64,000 nucleotides of DNA, from NCBI GenBank assembly GCA_022606425.2, contig JAHDVF020000106.1:2344001-2408000 (forward strand), read 5' to 3'. Positions 1 to 9,954 of this stretch are shown here, one piece after another; position 1 is the stretch's first letter, and each line of letters begins with the position of its first letter. The position numbers and the translations under genes are program-made. The DNA comes from Lepidostoma basale. Taxonomy: Eukaryota; Arthropoda; Insecta; Trichoptera; Lepidostomatidae. Below the pieces are notes generated by a model. The model did no database searches. It saw nothing but the letters and a program-made list of their open reading frames with translations, and was not told the DNA's origin.

Positions 1-94
1 CTCAGCGGTCTAACGCTGGAGGACCTGATTGCCGACGAGGAATTAAATGGTTTGATTTGATCTCTTCATATTTTACTGACAATAATTTAATGTT
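1..94 (+). other. Unassigned left edge with short open frame
   Basis: Frame 1 is open for 19 codons from the window edge (contains LTLEDLIADEELNGLI) and stops at TGA 58-60. The following bases resemble the TTTGATTTGA tails of the Jockey-like copies, so this may be the end of a retroelement; it could also be the end of a host exon. Too short to decide. Confidence 0.2.
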
Positions 95-106
95 GCTTCA
101 TATTTT

Positions 107-615
107 CTCTACCCAATGTTAGCTAGAAACAGTAAACTAAGCACCGACAATAAACTCCTGATATCCAAAACGGTCATAAGGCCGATCTTCACTTATGCAG
201 CCCAAATCTGGGGCTATGCAGCTTCGAGTCACATACGAAAACTCCAAATCCTGCAAAATAAGGCTATCCGTTTATCGCTTGGTGCGCCTTCATGGACCAG
301 GATCACACAACTGCACCTAGAATCGGGAATCCTGATGATAGATGAATTCATTCTGAAACTTGCCGAACGTTTTTAACGGGGGACTCCCTTCACATCCTAA
401 CCCCACAATAAAAGACCTCTCAAATTACGACCTAAGCACCTCCAGCCGCCACAAGTGCCCAAAATCGATCCTCCTTCAGAGGAACACTCCGGGCCACACA
501 AATCATAAACTAACAACCCACCAAATCACCTTCCAACAATGTTCCCATCAGACGTAAGAGGAATAGCCACATGAGCTGAACCTCTGTAAGCCAGAAGATC
601 CAAGTCCAAGTCCAA
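107..615 (+). mobile_element. Jockey-like LINE, 5'-truncated C-terminal fragment with TSD
   Basis: The frame from about 116 encodes the end of a non-LTR reverse transcriptase (SKTVIRPIFTYAAQIWGYA, then LQILQNKAIRLSLGAPSW), the usual C-terminal region after the RT palm in Jockey/I-group LINEs. The frame breaks near 375 (AERF then stop), where the copy at 20881 reads AERFYKGLPSHPNP, so it is a dead copy. The 3' end is a CCAAGT repeat. The 12-bp TSD GCTTCATATTTT lies at 95-106 and 616-627, which defines the element as 107-615. There is no RT catalytic core. Confidence 0.75.
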
Positions 616-639
616 GCTTCATATTTTAATACACTTTTA

Positions 640-910
640 AAATTAAATAGTCCATTGTTTTGGCCGAAACACTATCATACCTTAACATTTTAAACTGTTA
701 ATTTAAATATCTTTGTTTTGTATCACAATTGTATTTTATTTTACGCGACAGCTGTTTCATCAACCTATGTTGACATCATCAGGTGTTACAATAATATATC
801 AAATGTTTAATTTTCGTGATTTTTCGAATCTTTATGTGTATTTGTTCCTATGTCAATTTGAATAATTTTTTTGATATAATTTTGAAGTTCTTGCTGAAAT
901 TGAGTTAGTT
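640..910. repeat. Foldback-family arm (GCGACAGCTGTTTC type)
   Basis: Homologous over about 270 bp to 51035-51330, including AATAGTCCATTGTTTTGGCC and a shared 3' part around TGTATTTGTTCCTATGTCAA. On the minus strand it carries CTGATGA (776-782) and GAAAC (754-758), then AGCTGTC: the hammerhead-like module discussed in the findings. No coding capacity seen. Confidence 0.6.
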
Positions 911-949
911 GCTTTTAAAATTGCATTTTTTACATAGTTTTAATTAGAT

Positions 950-1395
950 AAGACGAATGTGTTGTAAATCTGTATATGATATTGTCAACCTTTGTGCCAG
1001 AGTGGTAAAAGCTCTGACCACCATACCGAAGGTCCTGGGTTCGATTCCCGGCGATGGCATTGTGATTGTCACTGTTTTTGGTCTGGCGTAGAATTAGAAT
1101 AGATTAGCTACCTATCACATGTCATAAAAAAAAAGTTTATGGTAATTGGGTTCAAACGACCTGTTTTGTATATAAAAAATATGCAAATATAAGAAGTGAA
1201 TGCAGTGCGAATGAAAGTGTTATGAACAAAATAATGAAAGGGGTAATTTAGATTGTTTGGACGCATGGAAAAAATACATAACGATAGAATGGTAAAGAAA
1301 GTGTTTGTAAAGGACGTAAACGGAACTAGAATTAGAAAAAGCCGAGGAAAACGTGGCACGATCAAATCAATAAATATTAAATGTCGGCCACAGAA
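950..1395 (+). mobile_element. LINE-A fragment interrupted by a SINE
   Basis: Bases 950-984 (CGAATGTGTTGTAAATCTGT) and 1179-1395 are consecutive parts of LINE-A, separated by a tRNA-derived SINE. The second part encodes the degraded series NKIMKG..., FGRMEKIHNDRMVKKVF, VNGTRIRKSRGK. Frameshifts make it non-functional. It ends where an opposite-strand LINE-A copy begins. Confidence 0.65.
985..1178 (+). mobile_element. tRNA-derived SINE (tail type 1)
   Basis: A pol III B-box GGTTCGATTCC at about 1040 follows an A-box-like TGCCAGAGTGG. The body GTGATTGTCACTG...GATTAGCTACCTA...CACATGTCA is shared with copies at 4712, 14067 and 47440. The tail is GGGTTCAAACGACCTG... then TATATAAAAAA. It sits inside LINE-A, so it is younger than that copy. 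Confidence 0.75.
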
Positions 1396-1405
1396 CAATG
1401 TGGAC

Positions 1406-1908
1406 AAACAAACAAACCATCACGCCGTTTCGCCGCAGGGGTAAGCAGAGAGAATGGACCGCCACACTACCCTATCCTGGCAAACCTTTCTAGCTTACTC
1501 CACATTCATACAACGAGTCATACACGCACGTCGATTCCTCCGACTTCTAACATGGCCAACCTTTAAAATTTGATTAGTTTGGTCATGCCATATTTTCCTC
1601 GGTTTGCCTCGACTCCGTGCTCCATTTACATCATTAACGTATACTTTCTTAACCATTCTTTCTCCATCCATGCGTTCCATATGTCCGAACCATCGCAGCG
1701 ATCCTTTCATAATTTTGTTCATAATACCTTCTTCCGCTCCACATTCCTTTATTATATCAGCATTTGAGATTCTGTCGTATTTCGTTCTACCACACATACG
1801 TCTAAGGGACCTCATCTCTACCGCATTTATTCTGCTTTCATCCTTCTTCTGACAGTTACATGCTTCGCTTCCATACATTAGGGATGGGACTAGAACTCCA
1901 TTGAACAA
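1406..1908 (-). mobile_element. LINE-A C-terminal fragment, variant with IKECGAEEG
   Basis: The minus strand reads from SLMYGSEACNCQKKDESRIN through RSLRRMCGRTKYDRI, SLRWFGHMERMDGERMVKKV to RRNRRACMTRCMNVE, colinear with other LINE-A ends. It is 5'-truncated, with the 3' end at the left. A frameshift before the terminal SAYPSGE region makes it a relic. A scrap of + strand LINE-A tail (1915-1965, CTGCCTACCCCTTCGAGGAG) follows. Confidence 0.75.
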
Positions 1909-1965
1909 TACGGATGTCCATTAATTCTGCCTACCCCTTCGAGGAGACGATGAGCAGGCGGGAAG

Positions 1966-2489
1966 AATTATTTATAATATGTTTCTAATTGTTTAAATGA
2001 ATTAGTTACATTTTATTAATTCACCATAAAAGAAAAACATTTTTTTTAATTATGCACGAATAATTAACATCCGTCTTAATTGTATTATTTACTATTATTA
2101 ATAGACAATACACGTTCTGTTAATTTAATTCACTTTCAATCAATTTTTATTTGAGTCACTTTGATTTCTAATGAAACAAGAAATCATTCCAATTTTAAAA
2201 ATGGCCAGTTTCACTTTTAAGAGAGATTTCTCATAAGAAACTAATTAGCAAACATCTCATCTGATTATTATTTGTAATTAATTTTTTTAAGTCTGAAGAC
2301 GTATTGTTTCCGGTTAAATGAATGGTGAGATTGTTATGAAAATTAATTTAATTTTAGATTATAAAGTCCCAGTGGCATAAAAAACGGTGAATACGTGAAA
2401 CATAATTTAAATAGACAATATGTGCATCATCAGCAAAAGAACATTACGTGTTAAATGATTTTTATTCTGTTATTTTATTTTATTTCATT
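1966..2489. other. AT-rich stretch, nothing recognised
   Basis: No open frame of note, no tRNA-like or inverted-repeat structure recognised. Possible intron or old decayed repeat. Confidence 0.4.
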
Positions 2490-2501
2490 ATACTTTATAA
2501 T

Positions 2502-3062
2502 CGAAAGAAGAATCACAATTGGTAACAAAACATTCTTCTCTCTACTACCAGCGCTCAAATCAAGAAACGTAGACTGGAAAACCAAAATCACCCTGTATAA
2601 AACAATCATCCGAACAGTAGTGACCTATGGGTGTGAGGTGTGGACAATGACAGCGAAATCTGCAGAGCGACTGGATACTTTTGAGAGAAGGGTGCTGCGC
2701 AGAATTCTGGGGCCTGTGAATGACGGTGAAGGCTGGAGAGTGCGGCATAATGACGAGCTGTACAATATTTACAAAGCTCCCAGTCTCTCTACACAGGTCA
2801 GACTGAATAGACTGAGATGGGCCGGTCACGTGCAGAGGATGCCTTCATCGCGAATCCCAAAAAGATTGCTGGAGTGGCACCCAGGTGGTAGAAGACCAAT
2901 TGGACGACCAAGGCTGCGATGGGAGGATGAAGTTGGGAGAGATGGAGCAAGATTCTTAGGAGTGTCAGATTGGAGGGTCGAAGCGGAGGACAGGAGGAGT
3001 TGGAGGCGAAGAATACTGGAGGCTAAGGCTCGATATGGGCTGTAGGGCCATCGAAGAAGAAG
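2502..3062 (+). mobile_element. LINE-B (RTE-type), clean 5'-truncated insertion
   Basis: The frame is uninterrupted from the 5' truncation to a TAG stop at 3043-3045. It encodes an RTE-like C-terminus: KITLYKTIIRTVVTYGCEVW, FERRVLRRILGPV, LRWAGHVQRMPSSRIPKRLL, GRPRLRWEDEVGRD. The 3' end is GAAGAAGA. The 12-bp TSD ATACTTTATAAT lies at 2490-2501 and 3063-3074. The intact frame and perfect TSD suggest a recent insertion. It lacks the catalytic RT core, so it is not autonomous. A second, more decayed copy is at 13361. Confidence 0.85.
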
Positions 3063-3074
3063 ATACTTTATAAT

Positions 3075-3604
3075 ATTTGTTTTAGATTTATTTTGTGGAT
3101 GTGAGTTGATTGTCTCCAAGTCACCAGTCTTCATGTTTATTTTTGTGTTATTTTTATGTATGTTATGAAAAATGTGATATAAAATTGTTTTAAATTTTAA
3201 CAGTTAAAATCACTAGGGAAGTAGGGAAGTCTAAATAGCCAAACCAACTGGTTTTACGCAATTGGTGGGGCGAAAAATGATTAATATATGTTGCATGTAA
3301 AGCGCACCGCGGACAGCGCTCTTAATTAAATCATTCTACCTGTAGCAAAATTAGCGCCATAATCAATTCAATAAATAATTTGGTATTTATCGAACCGTTC
3401 TCCTATTCCACCACATCTGTCGATTTTCTCTCTTCGCCACCAGAGGCGGCGCGTGGATGCTAAATGTTAAAAACTGATAAACGTACGTGGAAGACGTTAA
3501 TTGACCAGACCGATCTAACTTTAAATCAGGCATTCGTAATTTTTTACGTGCGTATGACATTTATAAATTTTAAGACGTCTAGATATTAATGGCAAGTTAG
3601 TAAT
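3075..3604. other. Non-repetitive-looking stretch
   Basis: No gene recognised. A locally GC-rich part around 3440 (CACCAGAGGCGGCGCG) has no supported exon structure. Confidence 0.35.
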
Positions 3605-3745
3605 ATCTTGGGATTAATAATAATAATAATTAGCTAACTTTGACTGTGGCGTTTTTGTGATGTTATCACCTCAAGGGCACATTAGGACGTGTTTTAAATT
3701 CGCGATCGGCTAGTAAAGAATGTTAAAAAAACAACTGTATAAATT
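3605..3745 (-). mobile_element. CR1/L2-like LINE 3' UTR relic
   Basis: TAATAATAATAATTAGCTAACTTT, then GGCGTTTTTGTGATGTTATCACCTCAAGGGC, matches the reverse complement of the 3' end of the CR1-like copies at 19330, 35590 and 42109. Only the untranslated tail is present. Confidence 0.65.
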
Positions 3746-3835
3746 GGATTTCAATTTGGGTATGAAATATGAAAAATATAATTCATGCGTATAATGTGCA
3801 TACATACACACAATATGTATCCTTTTTTGTATTAA

Positions 3836-4202
3836 AAAATACATAAACAGTTTAATTGACGTCAACTAGCTGACTTCAAACTTCACTTCCAGACACAAAG
3901 AATATCCAAAGCTACTAGAAAGTATTAAAAATACATAAACATTTTAATTGACGTCAACTAGCTGACTGCAAACTTCACTTCCAGACACAAGGAATATCCA
4001 AAGCTACACTTCTAGACACAAGGAATATCCAAAGCTACACTTCCAGACATAAGGAATATCCAAAGCTACACTTCCAGACATAAGGAATATCCAAAGCTAC
4101 ACTTCCAGACATAAGGAATATCCAAAGCTACACATCTAGACATAAGGAATATCCAAAGCTACACTTCCAGACATAAGGAATATCCAAAGCTACACTTCCA
4201 GA
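3836..4202. repeat. Tandem repeat, 31-bp unit within a larger duplication
   Basis: Seven consecutive 31-bp units (3977-4193), each CACTTCCAGACATAAGGAAT-like followed by ATCCAAAGCTA, plus a partial eighth. Upstream, a roughly 90-bp block with GACGTCAACTAGCTGACT is present twice (3836-3926 and 3928-4007). The units differ by one or two bases, so the array expanded recently. Confidence 0.9.
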
Positions 4203-4436
4203 AATATTTTTTATATCATTGTTCAAGAAACGATGTCTTTCATATTAGTGAAAGTACGTTCAGATGACAAATACTCTGGACTTTAGAGAGTATCTTGTCT
4301 TCCTAATGTCGAACCTACGAATACGTTCCTGGTACTATATTTGTACGTGTTATATTTTACCTGTACTCAATAGATGCCTTAAATATAAATATTAGTTGTA
4401 ATGTCTGTTGAGATAATACACTGATTTGATTTGAAA
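4203..4436 (+). mobile_element. Jockey-like LINE 3' end
   Basis: Encodes the last residues FHISESTFR-like, then a 3' UTR (TATCTTGTCTTCCTAATGTC) ending ACTGATTTGATTTGA. Same family as 15359 and 23461. No upstream coding part. Confidence 0.7.
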
Positions 4437-4711
4437 CGATAGTAATGTTACGGGCCGCCAATGGCCTGAAACCGATGATGCAAAACCTATCGAAGAAGTG
4501 TAGTGAACAGATGGTATACATGCTTTCTACCTATTTCTGGCGGATATCGTTCCTAGCGTGTACATAATGTGTATAAATATTTATATACACGTATCCTCAT
4601 TATGTATAGATAATGCAGTCTACCGGCGTTCAGAATTAACATGAATTCGCTACATATTCGCATCACTAAATAAGCAGTTTTCCTCGAATAAAACTACCTT
4701 ACTAACTAACT
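4437..4711. other. Unclassified stretch
   Basis: No gene or repeat recognised. It contains an imperfect palindrome around GTGTATAAATATTTATATAC near 4570. Confidence 0.35.
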
Positions 4712-4920
4712 GACGACCTTCGTGGCGGGGTGGCAAGAGCTATGACTGCCACACCAAAGGTCCCGGGTTCGATTACCGGTGATTGCAGTGTGATCGTCAC
4801 TCTTTGACCTAGTGTAGAATTTACGTGACAAGAAAATGGCGTAAGTTTAGCTACCTAGCACATGTCATGATAATCAATACAGTAAAAATGGGTTCAGACG
4901 ATCTGTTGCATACAAAAAAA
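4712..4920 (+). mobile_element. tRNA-derived SINE (tail type 1)
   Basis: Starts GACGACCTTCGTGGCGGGGT, with a B-box GGTTCGATTACC and the common SINE body. The tail is TGGGTTCAGACGATCTGTTG then CATACAAAAAAA. Confidence 0.75.
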
Positions 4921-4934
4921 CAACACATTTTTTC

Positions 4935-5071
4935 ATAGTGAATGCAATTATTGATACACTGCTTTTTAAAATTCTTGTTAATAAAATGAATACACCGTTT
5001 TTATACTATGGATACACTGTTTTTTCACTATGGATACACTGTTTTTTAACTGCGATTTTTTTTTTTTTTTT

Positions 5072-5127
<56 letters not shown>

Positions 5128-5500
5128 AAGACTAATACCATGGATTTAAATCAATGATATTAGAATTTATTTTACAATCTTCAATGTGAGCATAAAATAG
5201 CTCATTATTATGAAGAAGGAATCTAGTCGTGTCCAGGCTTGAACCCATGTCCCCTGGATCAGGAGCCAAGCGTTCTATCCCCTAGACCACCACTCGAATA
5301 CAATTAATACACTGTTTTTTCACTGTGAATACAACACTGTTTTTCACTGTGAATACAATGAATACACTGTTTTTTCACTGAATTCAATTAATACGCTGTT
5401 TTTTTTTTTACAGTGAATACACTGAATAGCCTTTTTTCTGTATGAATTCAATTGGTACTTTTTTTCCACCGGGAATTCGGTATCTTTTTTTCACTATGAA
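4935..5500. repeat. Degenerate mini-satellite with embedded T/TA microsatellite
   Basis: Repeated AATACACTGTTTTTTCACTG units run through 4950-5060 and resume at 5296-5500. Between them lie a T-run, a TA-run of about 30 bases (5080-5113) and a minus-strand tRNA-like SINE piece. Confidence 0.8.
5205..5295 (-). mobile_element. tRNA-like SINE fragment
   Basis: The reverse complement reads GTGGTCTAGGGGATAGAACG, then ACATGGGTTCAAGCCTGG, i.e. A- and B-box-like elements. The acceptor and T stems do not close well, so I read it as a SINE head rather than a working tRNA gene. Confidence 0.5.
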
Positions 5501-5505
5501 TTCAA

Positions 5506-5655
5506 TAGATTCGGAGAAATCGACGTGCGTGCATAACACGATGTATGAATGGGTAGAAAGCGAGAGAAGTATGTCAGGAATGAACAGTGTGGCGGTCCAT
5601 TCTTTCTGCCTACCTCTTCGGGAAGACGGCGTGTTGGTTAATTAGTTAGTTAATT
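5506..5655 (+). mobile_element. LINE-A 3' terminal fragment
   Basis: Starts in the conserved CGGAGAAATCGACGTGCGTG segment and runs to the terminus CTACCTCTTCGGGAAGACGG, then TTAGTTAGTTAA. Strongly 5'-truncated; encodes only the last ~40 residues with substitutions. Confidence 0.75.
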
Positions 5656-5765
5656 CAATAGATACACGTTTTTACTGTCTAACTGTCATTTCGATATCTT
5701 TGAAACATGTGATGGTTTGGACACATGGAAATAACGAATGAAGAAAGAATGATAAAAAGTGTATT

Positions 5766-5935
5766 TAAACTAAACTAACTAACCATCACGCCGTCTCGCC
5801 GAAAGGGTAGGCAGAAAGAATGGACTGTCACACTTTAACCGATGCGGCACTCCATCCTTCTCTTTTCGCCCCGCGGGAGACGAGGTGTGATGGGTTGCGA
5901 ACCTCATCGCGACCAATAGGCATCTCCCGCGCACA
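5766..5935 (-). mobile_element. Element with LINE-A tail and an unrelated GC-rich body
   Basis: The last ~60 bp on the minus strand match the LINE-A 3' end (GGCAGAAAGAATGGACTG, CCATCACGCCGTCT). The body (CTCTTTTCGCCCCGCGGGAG, GATGGGTTGCGAACCTCATC) is absent from LINE-A. A second copy at 58195 breaks similarity at the same place, near CTCATCGC. It is probably a non-autonomous element mobilised by LINE-A. A short LINE-A scrap (5703-5765, +) abuts it. Confidence 0.6.
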
Positions 5936-6038
5936 CTTCGATCGTCCAACATCCACAAAATAAATCTAAAACGATTAATATAAAATACAATGATATAAAA
6001 TAAAAAAAATTAAATAAAAATTAAATACATGTTAAAAA

Positions 6039-6317
6039 CTAACTAACCATCACGCCATTTCCCCGGAGGGGTAGGCAGAGAGGATGGATCGCCACACTGG
6101 CCTGTCCTGGCACACCTCTCGGGCTTCCTCCACATTCATACATCGCACCATGCACGCACGTCGATTATTCCGACTTCGAATTTGGCCGCCTTTTAGTAAT
6201 TGGTTAATTTGGTCATGCCATGTTTTCCTCGGTCGTCCTCGGCTTCTTTTCCTACTCACACTGCTTGTGTACAACTTTTTAACCATTCTACTCTCATCCA
6301 TTCGTTCCATATGTCCG
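6039..6317 (-). mobile_element. LINE-A, short 5'-truncated insertion with 16-bp TSD
   Basis: Minus-strand LINE-A of the GGAAATGGCGTGATGG subfamily: RMDESRMVKKLYTSSVSRK, then RPRKTWHDQINQLLKGG and WRSILSAYPSGEMA. The 16-bp repeat AAATACATGTTAAAAA flanks it exactly (6023-6038 and 6318-6333). Only 279 bp long, a clear target-primed insertion. Confidence 0.85.
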
Positions 6318-6351
6318 AAATACATGTTAAAAATTAAAAAAATCTGTATTT

Positions 6352-6575
6352 TAACGATGTAAATGGAACTAGTAATAGAATAAGACCTGCTACGATCAAA
6401 TAAATCAAATATTGAATGTCGGCCACGTGAGGAGTCGGAGAAACCGACGTGCTTGCATGACACGATGTATGAATATTAAGGAATCGAGTGAAATATGTCA
6501 GGAATGGAAAGTGTGCGGTTCCATTATTTCTGCCTACCCCTTCGGTGAAACCATGTGATGGTTAGTTAGTTTTTG
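6352..6575 (+). mobile_element. LINE-A fragment
   Basis: Encodes the NDVNGTS.R.RPATIK-like region, then the GHVRSRRNRRACMTRCMN-like series and the terminal tail GATGGTTAGTTAGTTT. Frameshifted. Confidence 0.7.
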
Positions 6576-6944
6576 AAACATGTCGATAAAAATAAACCCA
6601 AATGATGATATAAACGTATTTTTTTGACATGTATCGCAGACATAAATAAAACCAGTTATAATCCTGCAATTGGGCAAAAGATAATGTTAATTTATATTCG
6701 AAAAAAAGTGTGGATAACCACCGTCCAAGGTCGCTCCGCTTTCCGATGGATAAGTTATATGGCTTTGCCACCTGCGTTTGTGAATCATCGGATAATTATA
6801 AATAATTGATCACTGCTTGCACTACCCAATTAGTTTGTCTTTTGTGTTTGGTATGCCACGGGCATGAGGGCGATCGCGCATGGTCACCTCACCGTGATAA
6901 ACAACGTGTGAAAACATTATTATTATTAAACAAACAAACCATCA
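6576..6944. other. Unclassified stretch
   Basis: No gene recognised. GCCACGGGCATGAGGGCGAT near 6855 is not shared with another copy in the window. Confidence 0.3.
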
Positions 6945-7345
6945 CGCCGTTTCCCCGCAGGAGTAGGCTGAGAGAATGGACCGCCACACTACTCTATTCT
7001 GACACACCTCTCCACATTAATACAATGAGTCGTACACTTTTAATTATTTAATTTGTCATGTCATGTTTTCCTCGGTCATCGTTAACGTATACTTTCTTAA
7101 CCATTCTTTCTCCATCTTTGCACTCCATATGTCCAAACCAACGCAGCGATTCTTTCAAATTTTGTTCATAATACCTTCTTTCGCTCTAGATTCCTTTCTT
7201 ATATCAGCATTTGAGATTCTGTCGTACATCGTTCTACCACGCATACCTCATCCCTACCGCATTTTTCTGCTCTCATCTTTCTTCTGCCAGTTCCATGCTT
7301 GGCTACCATGCATAAGGGTTGGGACCAAAACTCCATTGTGAACGG
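6945..7345 (-). mobile_element. LINE-A relic
   Basis: The minus strand covers the region from LQWSFGPNPYAW-like (the SLMYGSEAW equivalent) down to the tail CCATCACGCCGTTTCCCCGC. Several deletions. Same variant as 1406 and 50610. Confidence 0.7.
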
Positions 7346-7384
7346 CCGTTTTTGCTTTCATTATTATTATTATTATTATTAATT

Positions 7385-7560
7385 TTAGATAAACTTAAGG
7401 CTTTTACTCTGGAATTCCATAATTTTTATGAATTAAAACACTTTCTAAACGAGTTCTTAAAAAACCGTCATATTATTATTATTATTTATTGTTACCTTCA
7501 TCATCGGAAGAACAATAAAGCCTTCGAAACATGCAGAGAAAAATAAACTCAAAAGTGGAA
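7385..7560 (+). repeat. Relic of palindromic foldback family E
   Basis: CTCTGGAATTCCATAATTTT resembles the outer arm of the elements at 14321 and 49540. CATCATCGGAAGAACAATAA, then CCTTCGAAACATGC, is a decayed form of their central module. Confidence 0.4.
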
Positions 7561-8090
7561 AAAACAGTGTTTTAATTAATAAAAATCGTCGTTTGTACTT
7601 ATGTTACTCATTTGCACAAAATTAAAATCTTGGGCCTCATATACACTCATATGAGTCATCGAATGATTAGGCACGCAGAGCTCTGCAGCCTTGACCGATA
7701 GATTGATAATCACGGAGATCGGAATGTCGTGTATCGCACAGTACAGAATTCCTGCGGTCTGAACGAACCGGGGTAATCTCCAGTAATCTGTAGTAAAAAA
7801 TATAACATGTGCTCCTTCTTACATCTCATTCTCAACTCTCGTGGGTCCGAATCCAAGCGTTCTTATTTGGAACTATGATTATTCATCATCATGGATGGAG
7901 TTTATCTCCGAGACTTTGGCTTCCACAGCCCTTTGCCTGCCGTATTCATTTGGATAATGTGCTTATCGGGAGATATTCTTGTCAAATCGACAGCTATTGC
8001 TTTACCAAAATGGCCGCTTTACGCTATCAAAGTTCGAGCGTCCCTATTGATGCAAATGGTGATCGACTGCGTCAGGTGCATCCCCCATAC
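7561..8090. other. Unclassified, possibly unique sequence
   Basis: No gene recognised. Open frames of 72-94 codons overlap here but show no family resemblance and are probably chance. Confidence 0.3.
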
Positions 8091-8580
8091 TAAAATGTTT
8101 TATTTTTAACAAAAATGTTTGTTTTTAACAAAATGTTTATTGTAACTAAATGTTTATTTTGACAAAATGTTTATTTTTAGCAAAAATGTTTATTTTCAAC
8201 TGTATGATTATTTTTTACAAAAATGTTTATTCTATTTATTTTACTATTATGGCCATGTGAGGAGTCAGAGAAATCGACGCGCGTGCATGACACGATGTAT
8301 GAATGTTGAGGAAGCGAGAGAAATATGTCAGGAAAGAAAGGTGTGGCAGTCCATTCTTTCTGCCTACCCCTTCGGGGAGACGGCGTGATGGTTAGTTAGT
8401 TAGTTATGTTTATTCTTAACAAAACGTTCATTTAAATTTTTTTTTAATATTTTTAACAAAATTCTTAACTAAATGTTTATTTTTAACAAAATGTTTATTT
8501 TTAACATGTTTATTTTTAAAAAAATCTTTATTTTTAACAAAAAGTTTATTTTAACAAAATCTATATTCTGAACCAAAATT
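8091..8580. repeat. Mini-satellite, ~18-bp unit AAATGTTTATTTTTAACA
   Basis: Degenerate tandem copies of AAATGTTTATTTTTAACA run through 8091-8250 and 8405-8580. The array is split by a LINE-A fragment. Confidence 0.85.
8252..8405 (+). mobile_element. LINE-A 3' fragment inside the mini-satellite
   Basis: Encodes GHVRSQRNRRACMTRCMNVE, EAREICQERKVWQSILSAYP and FGETA without interruption, then GTTAGTTAGTTA. Array sequence (ATGTTTATTCT) lies on both sides, so this copy inserted into the tandem array. Confidence 0.8.
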
Positions 8581-8629
8581 TTTCACATTATCTAAAATAT
8601 GTATCTTCAGCTAGTTCACAAAATGGAGC

Positions 8630-8705
8630 TACAGCGCCCTTGAGATGATTAATTCATAAAAATGGCGCTCTATAAATCATCCAATTTATTATTATTATTA
8701 TTATT
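8630..8705 (+). mobile_element. CR1/L2-like LINE tail
   Basis: CAGCGCCCTTGAGATGATTA, AAAATGGCGCTCTATAAATC, then ATT repeats. Only the 3' UTR end is present. Confidence 0.6.
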
Positions 8706-9302
8706 GAAAAACCCTTTGACCACCAGGATACACCATCTGCAGCGAAGCCATTGTGGCCATTTAGCCGAAATTATATTCTATATAAATAATGTCATTGGAT
8801 GTGCTTTAAAATTAAAAATAAATTGTGGCAATATCACTTAGACTGGTTGTTTTATTTCATTTCAAAGTTCGAGCTGTCTTAATGAAAAACCCTGTATAAT
8901 ATGAACCTACCTATATAACTCGGGTACAATAATCTACCATACGACCGCAATTTGCTTAGTAACTACTGTTCAGGAATGTTCAATGGTACGTGTATTGTTT
9001 TATCATGCCATGTGATACGTATAATTTGCCATACCAATTCAAAACGTTTATCCTCTGCCGTGTGTTGGTAATTTCACTTCGAGGGATTCCTTGGGCGATA
9101 TGTGTTATCAATCTACACACACTTACTACAAGTATAAGTACCTTATTTATATTATAAAGCGTTCCCGAGACGCCCGATAAAATTGTCAATGTCTCCGCGC
9201 AATTGATAGTTACAATTGATATGCGATTGAATTAATTTGCTTCAACTTATTTATTGTTTCTTGAACAATGATGTAAACTCCATATTAAATACATCATACA
9301 TC
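8706..9302. other. Unclassified stretch
   Basis: Nothing recognised beyond short AT-rich sequence. Confidence 0.3.
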
Positions 9303-9725
9303 ATCATCAGCCGTCTGTTGAATGTCACCGCTGAATGTTGGCCTCTCCCAAAGCACGAAACCGCCCCCTGGCCATTTCCGCTCCCATCCATCTATGTCCA
9401 GCAATCCTCTTCAGATCGTCGATCCATCGGGTAGGGGGACGTTCAACTCTGCGGAATCCCGTACCCGTCTCCCAAATCGGCCGTCGGTTCTCCGATAGAT
9501 ATTGCTAGCCCATCGCCACTTCAGACCGCCCATCCTCAGAGCCACCCCAGTCACCTTGGTTTGTCGACGAATGAATTCGTTTCTAAATCTGTCCCTCAAG
9601 GTTATACCAAGCATGGCACTTTCCATGGCGCGCTGGGCGACCTTGAATCTGTAGACTAGACCTTTTGTCTGTCCACGTCTCGGCTCCGTACGTCATGACT
9701 GGCAAGGTTTTGACTGCGTCTTGCC
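9303..9725 (-). mobile_element. LINE-E (RTE-type) fragment
   Basis: The minus strand encodes KVAQRAMESAMLGITLRDRF, RNEFIRRQTKVTGVALRMGG and LKWRWASNIYRRTDGRFGRR, then R.RPPTRWIDDLKRIAG-like sequence. Same family as 38230 (+) and 48764 (-). The GLKWRWA.HI.RRTDGR block is the diagnostic C-terminal motif. The 3' end is GACGGCTGATGATG-like. Stops interrupt the frame. Confidence 0.75.
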
Positions 9726-9736
9726 ATATTAAATTA

Positions 9737-9922
9737 TTAATACGAATAAATTCGTCAGTTTTCTAGAAGTTTTATTATATTTTACGGAAATGACATGTTT
9801 CGCCCTTCTAAGGCATTTTCAAATGTTTGTGTTTGTAAAAAAACAATTGAAAATGCCTTAGATGGGCGAAACATGTCATTCCCATAAAATATAATAAAAC
9901 TTCTAGTTTTCATTCGTATTAA
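9737..9922. repeat. Foldback family H palindrome
   Basis: Arms TTAATACGAA...TTTCTAGAAGTTTTATTATA and the mirrored end form a long imperfect hairpin. The centre is CATGTTTCGCCCTTCTAAGG...AATGCCTTAGATGGGCGAAACATG. Related full or half copies lie at 13316, 24690, 26075, 46500, 50040 and 58685. Confidence 0.8.
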
Positions 9923-9954
9923 CTTGCTTCAATATTTTCGCTTTATCCCTTCAT

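Noticed and set aside
3977..4202. CRISPR-like array of regular repeats
   Set aside because: Units are contiguous tandem copies without unique spacers, and the context is eukaryotic transposon sequence.
5205..5295. Possible tRNA gene on the minus strand
   Set aside because: A- and B-box-like sequences are present, but acceptor and T stems do not pair properly; better read as a SINE head.
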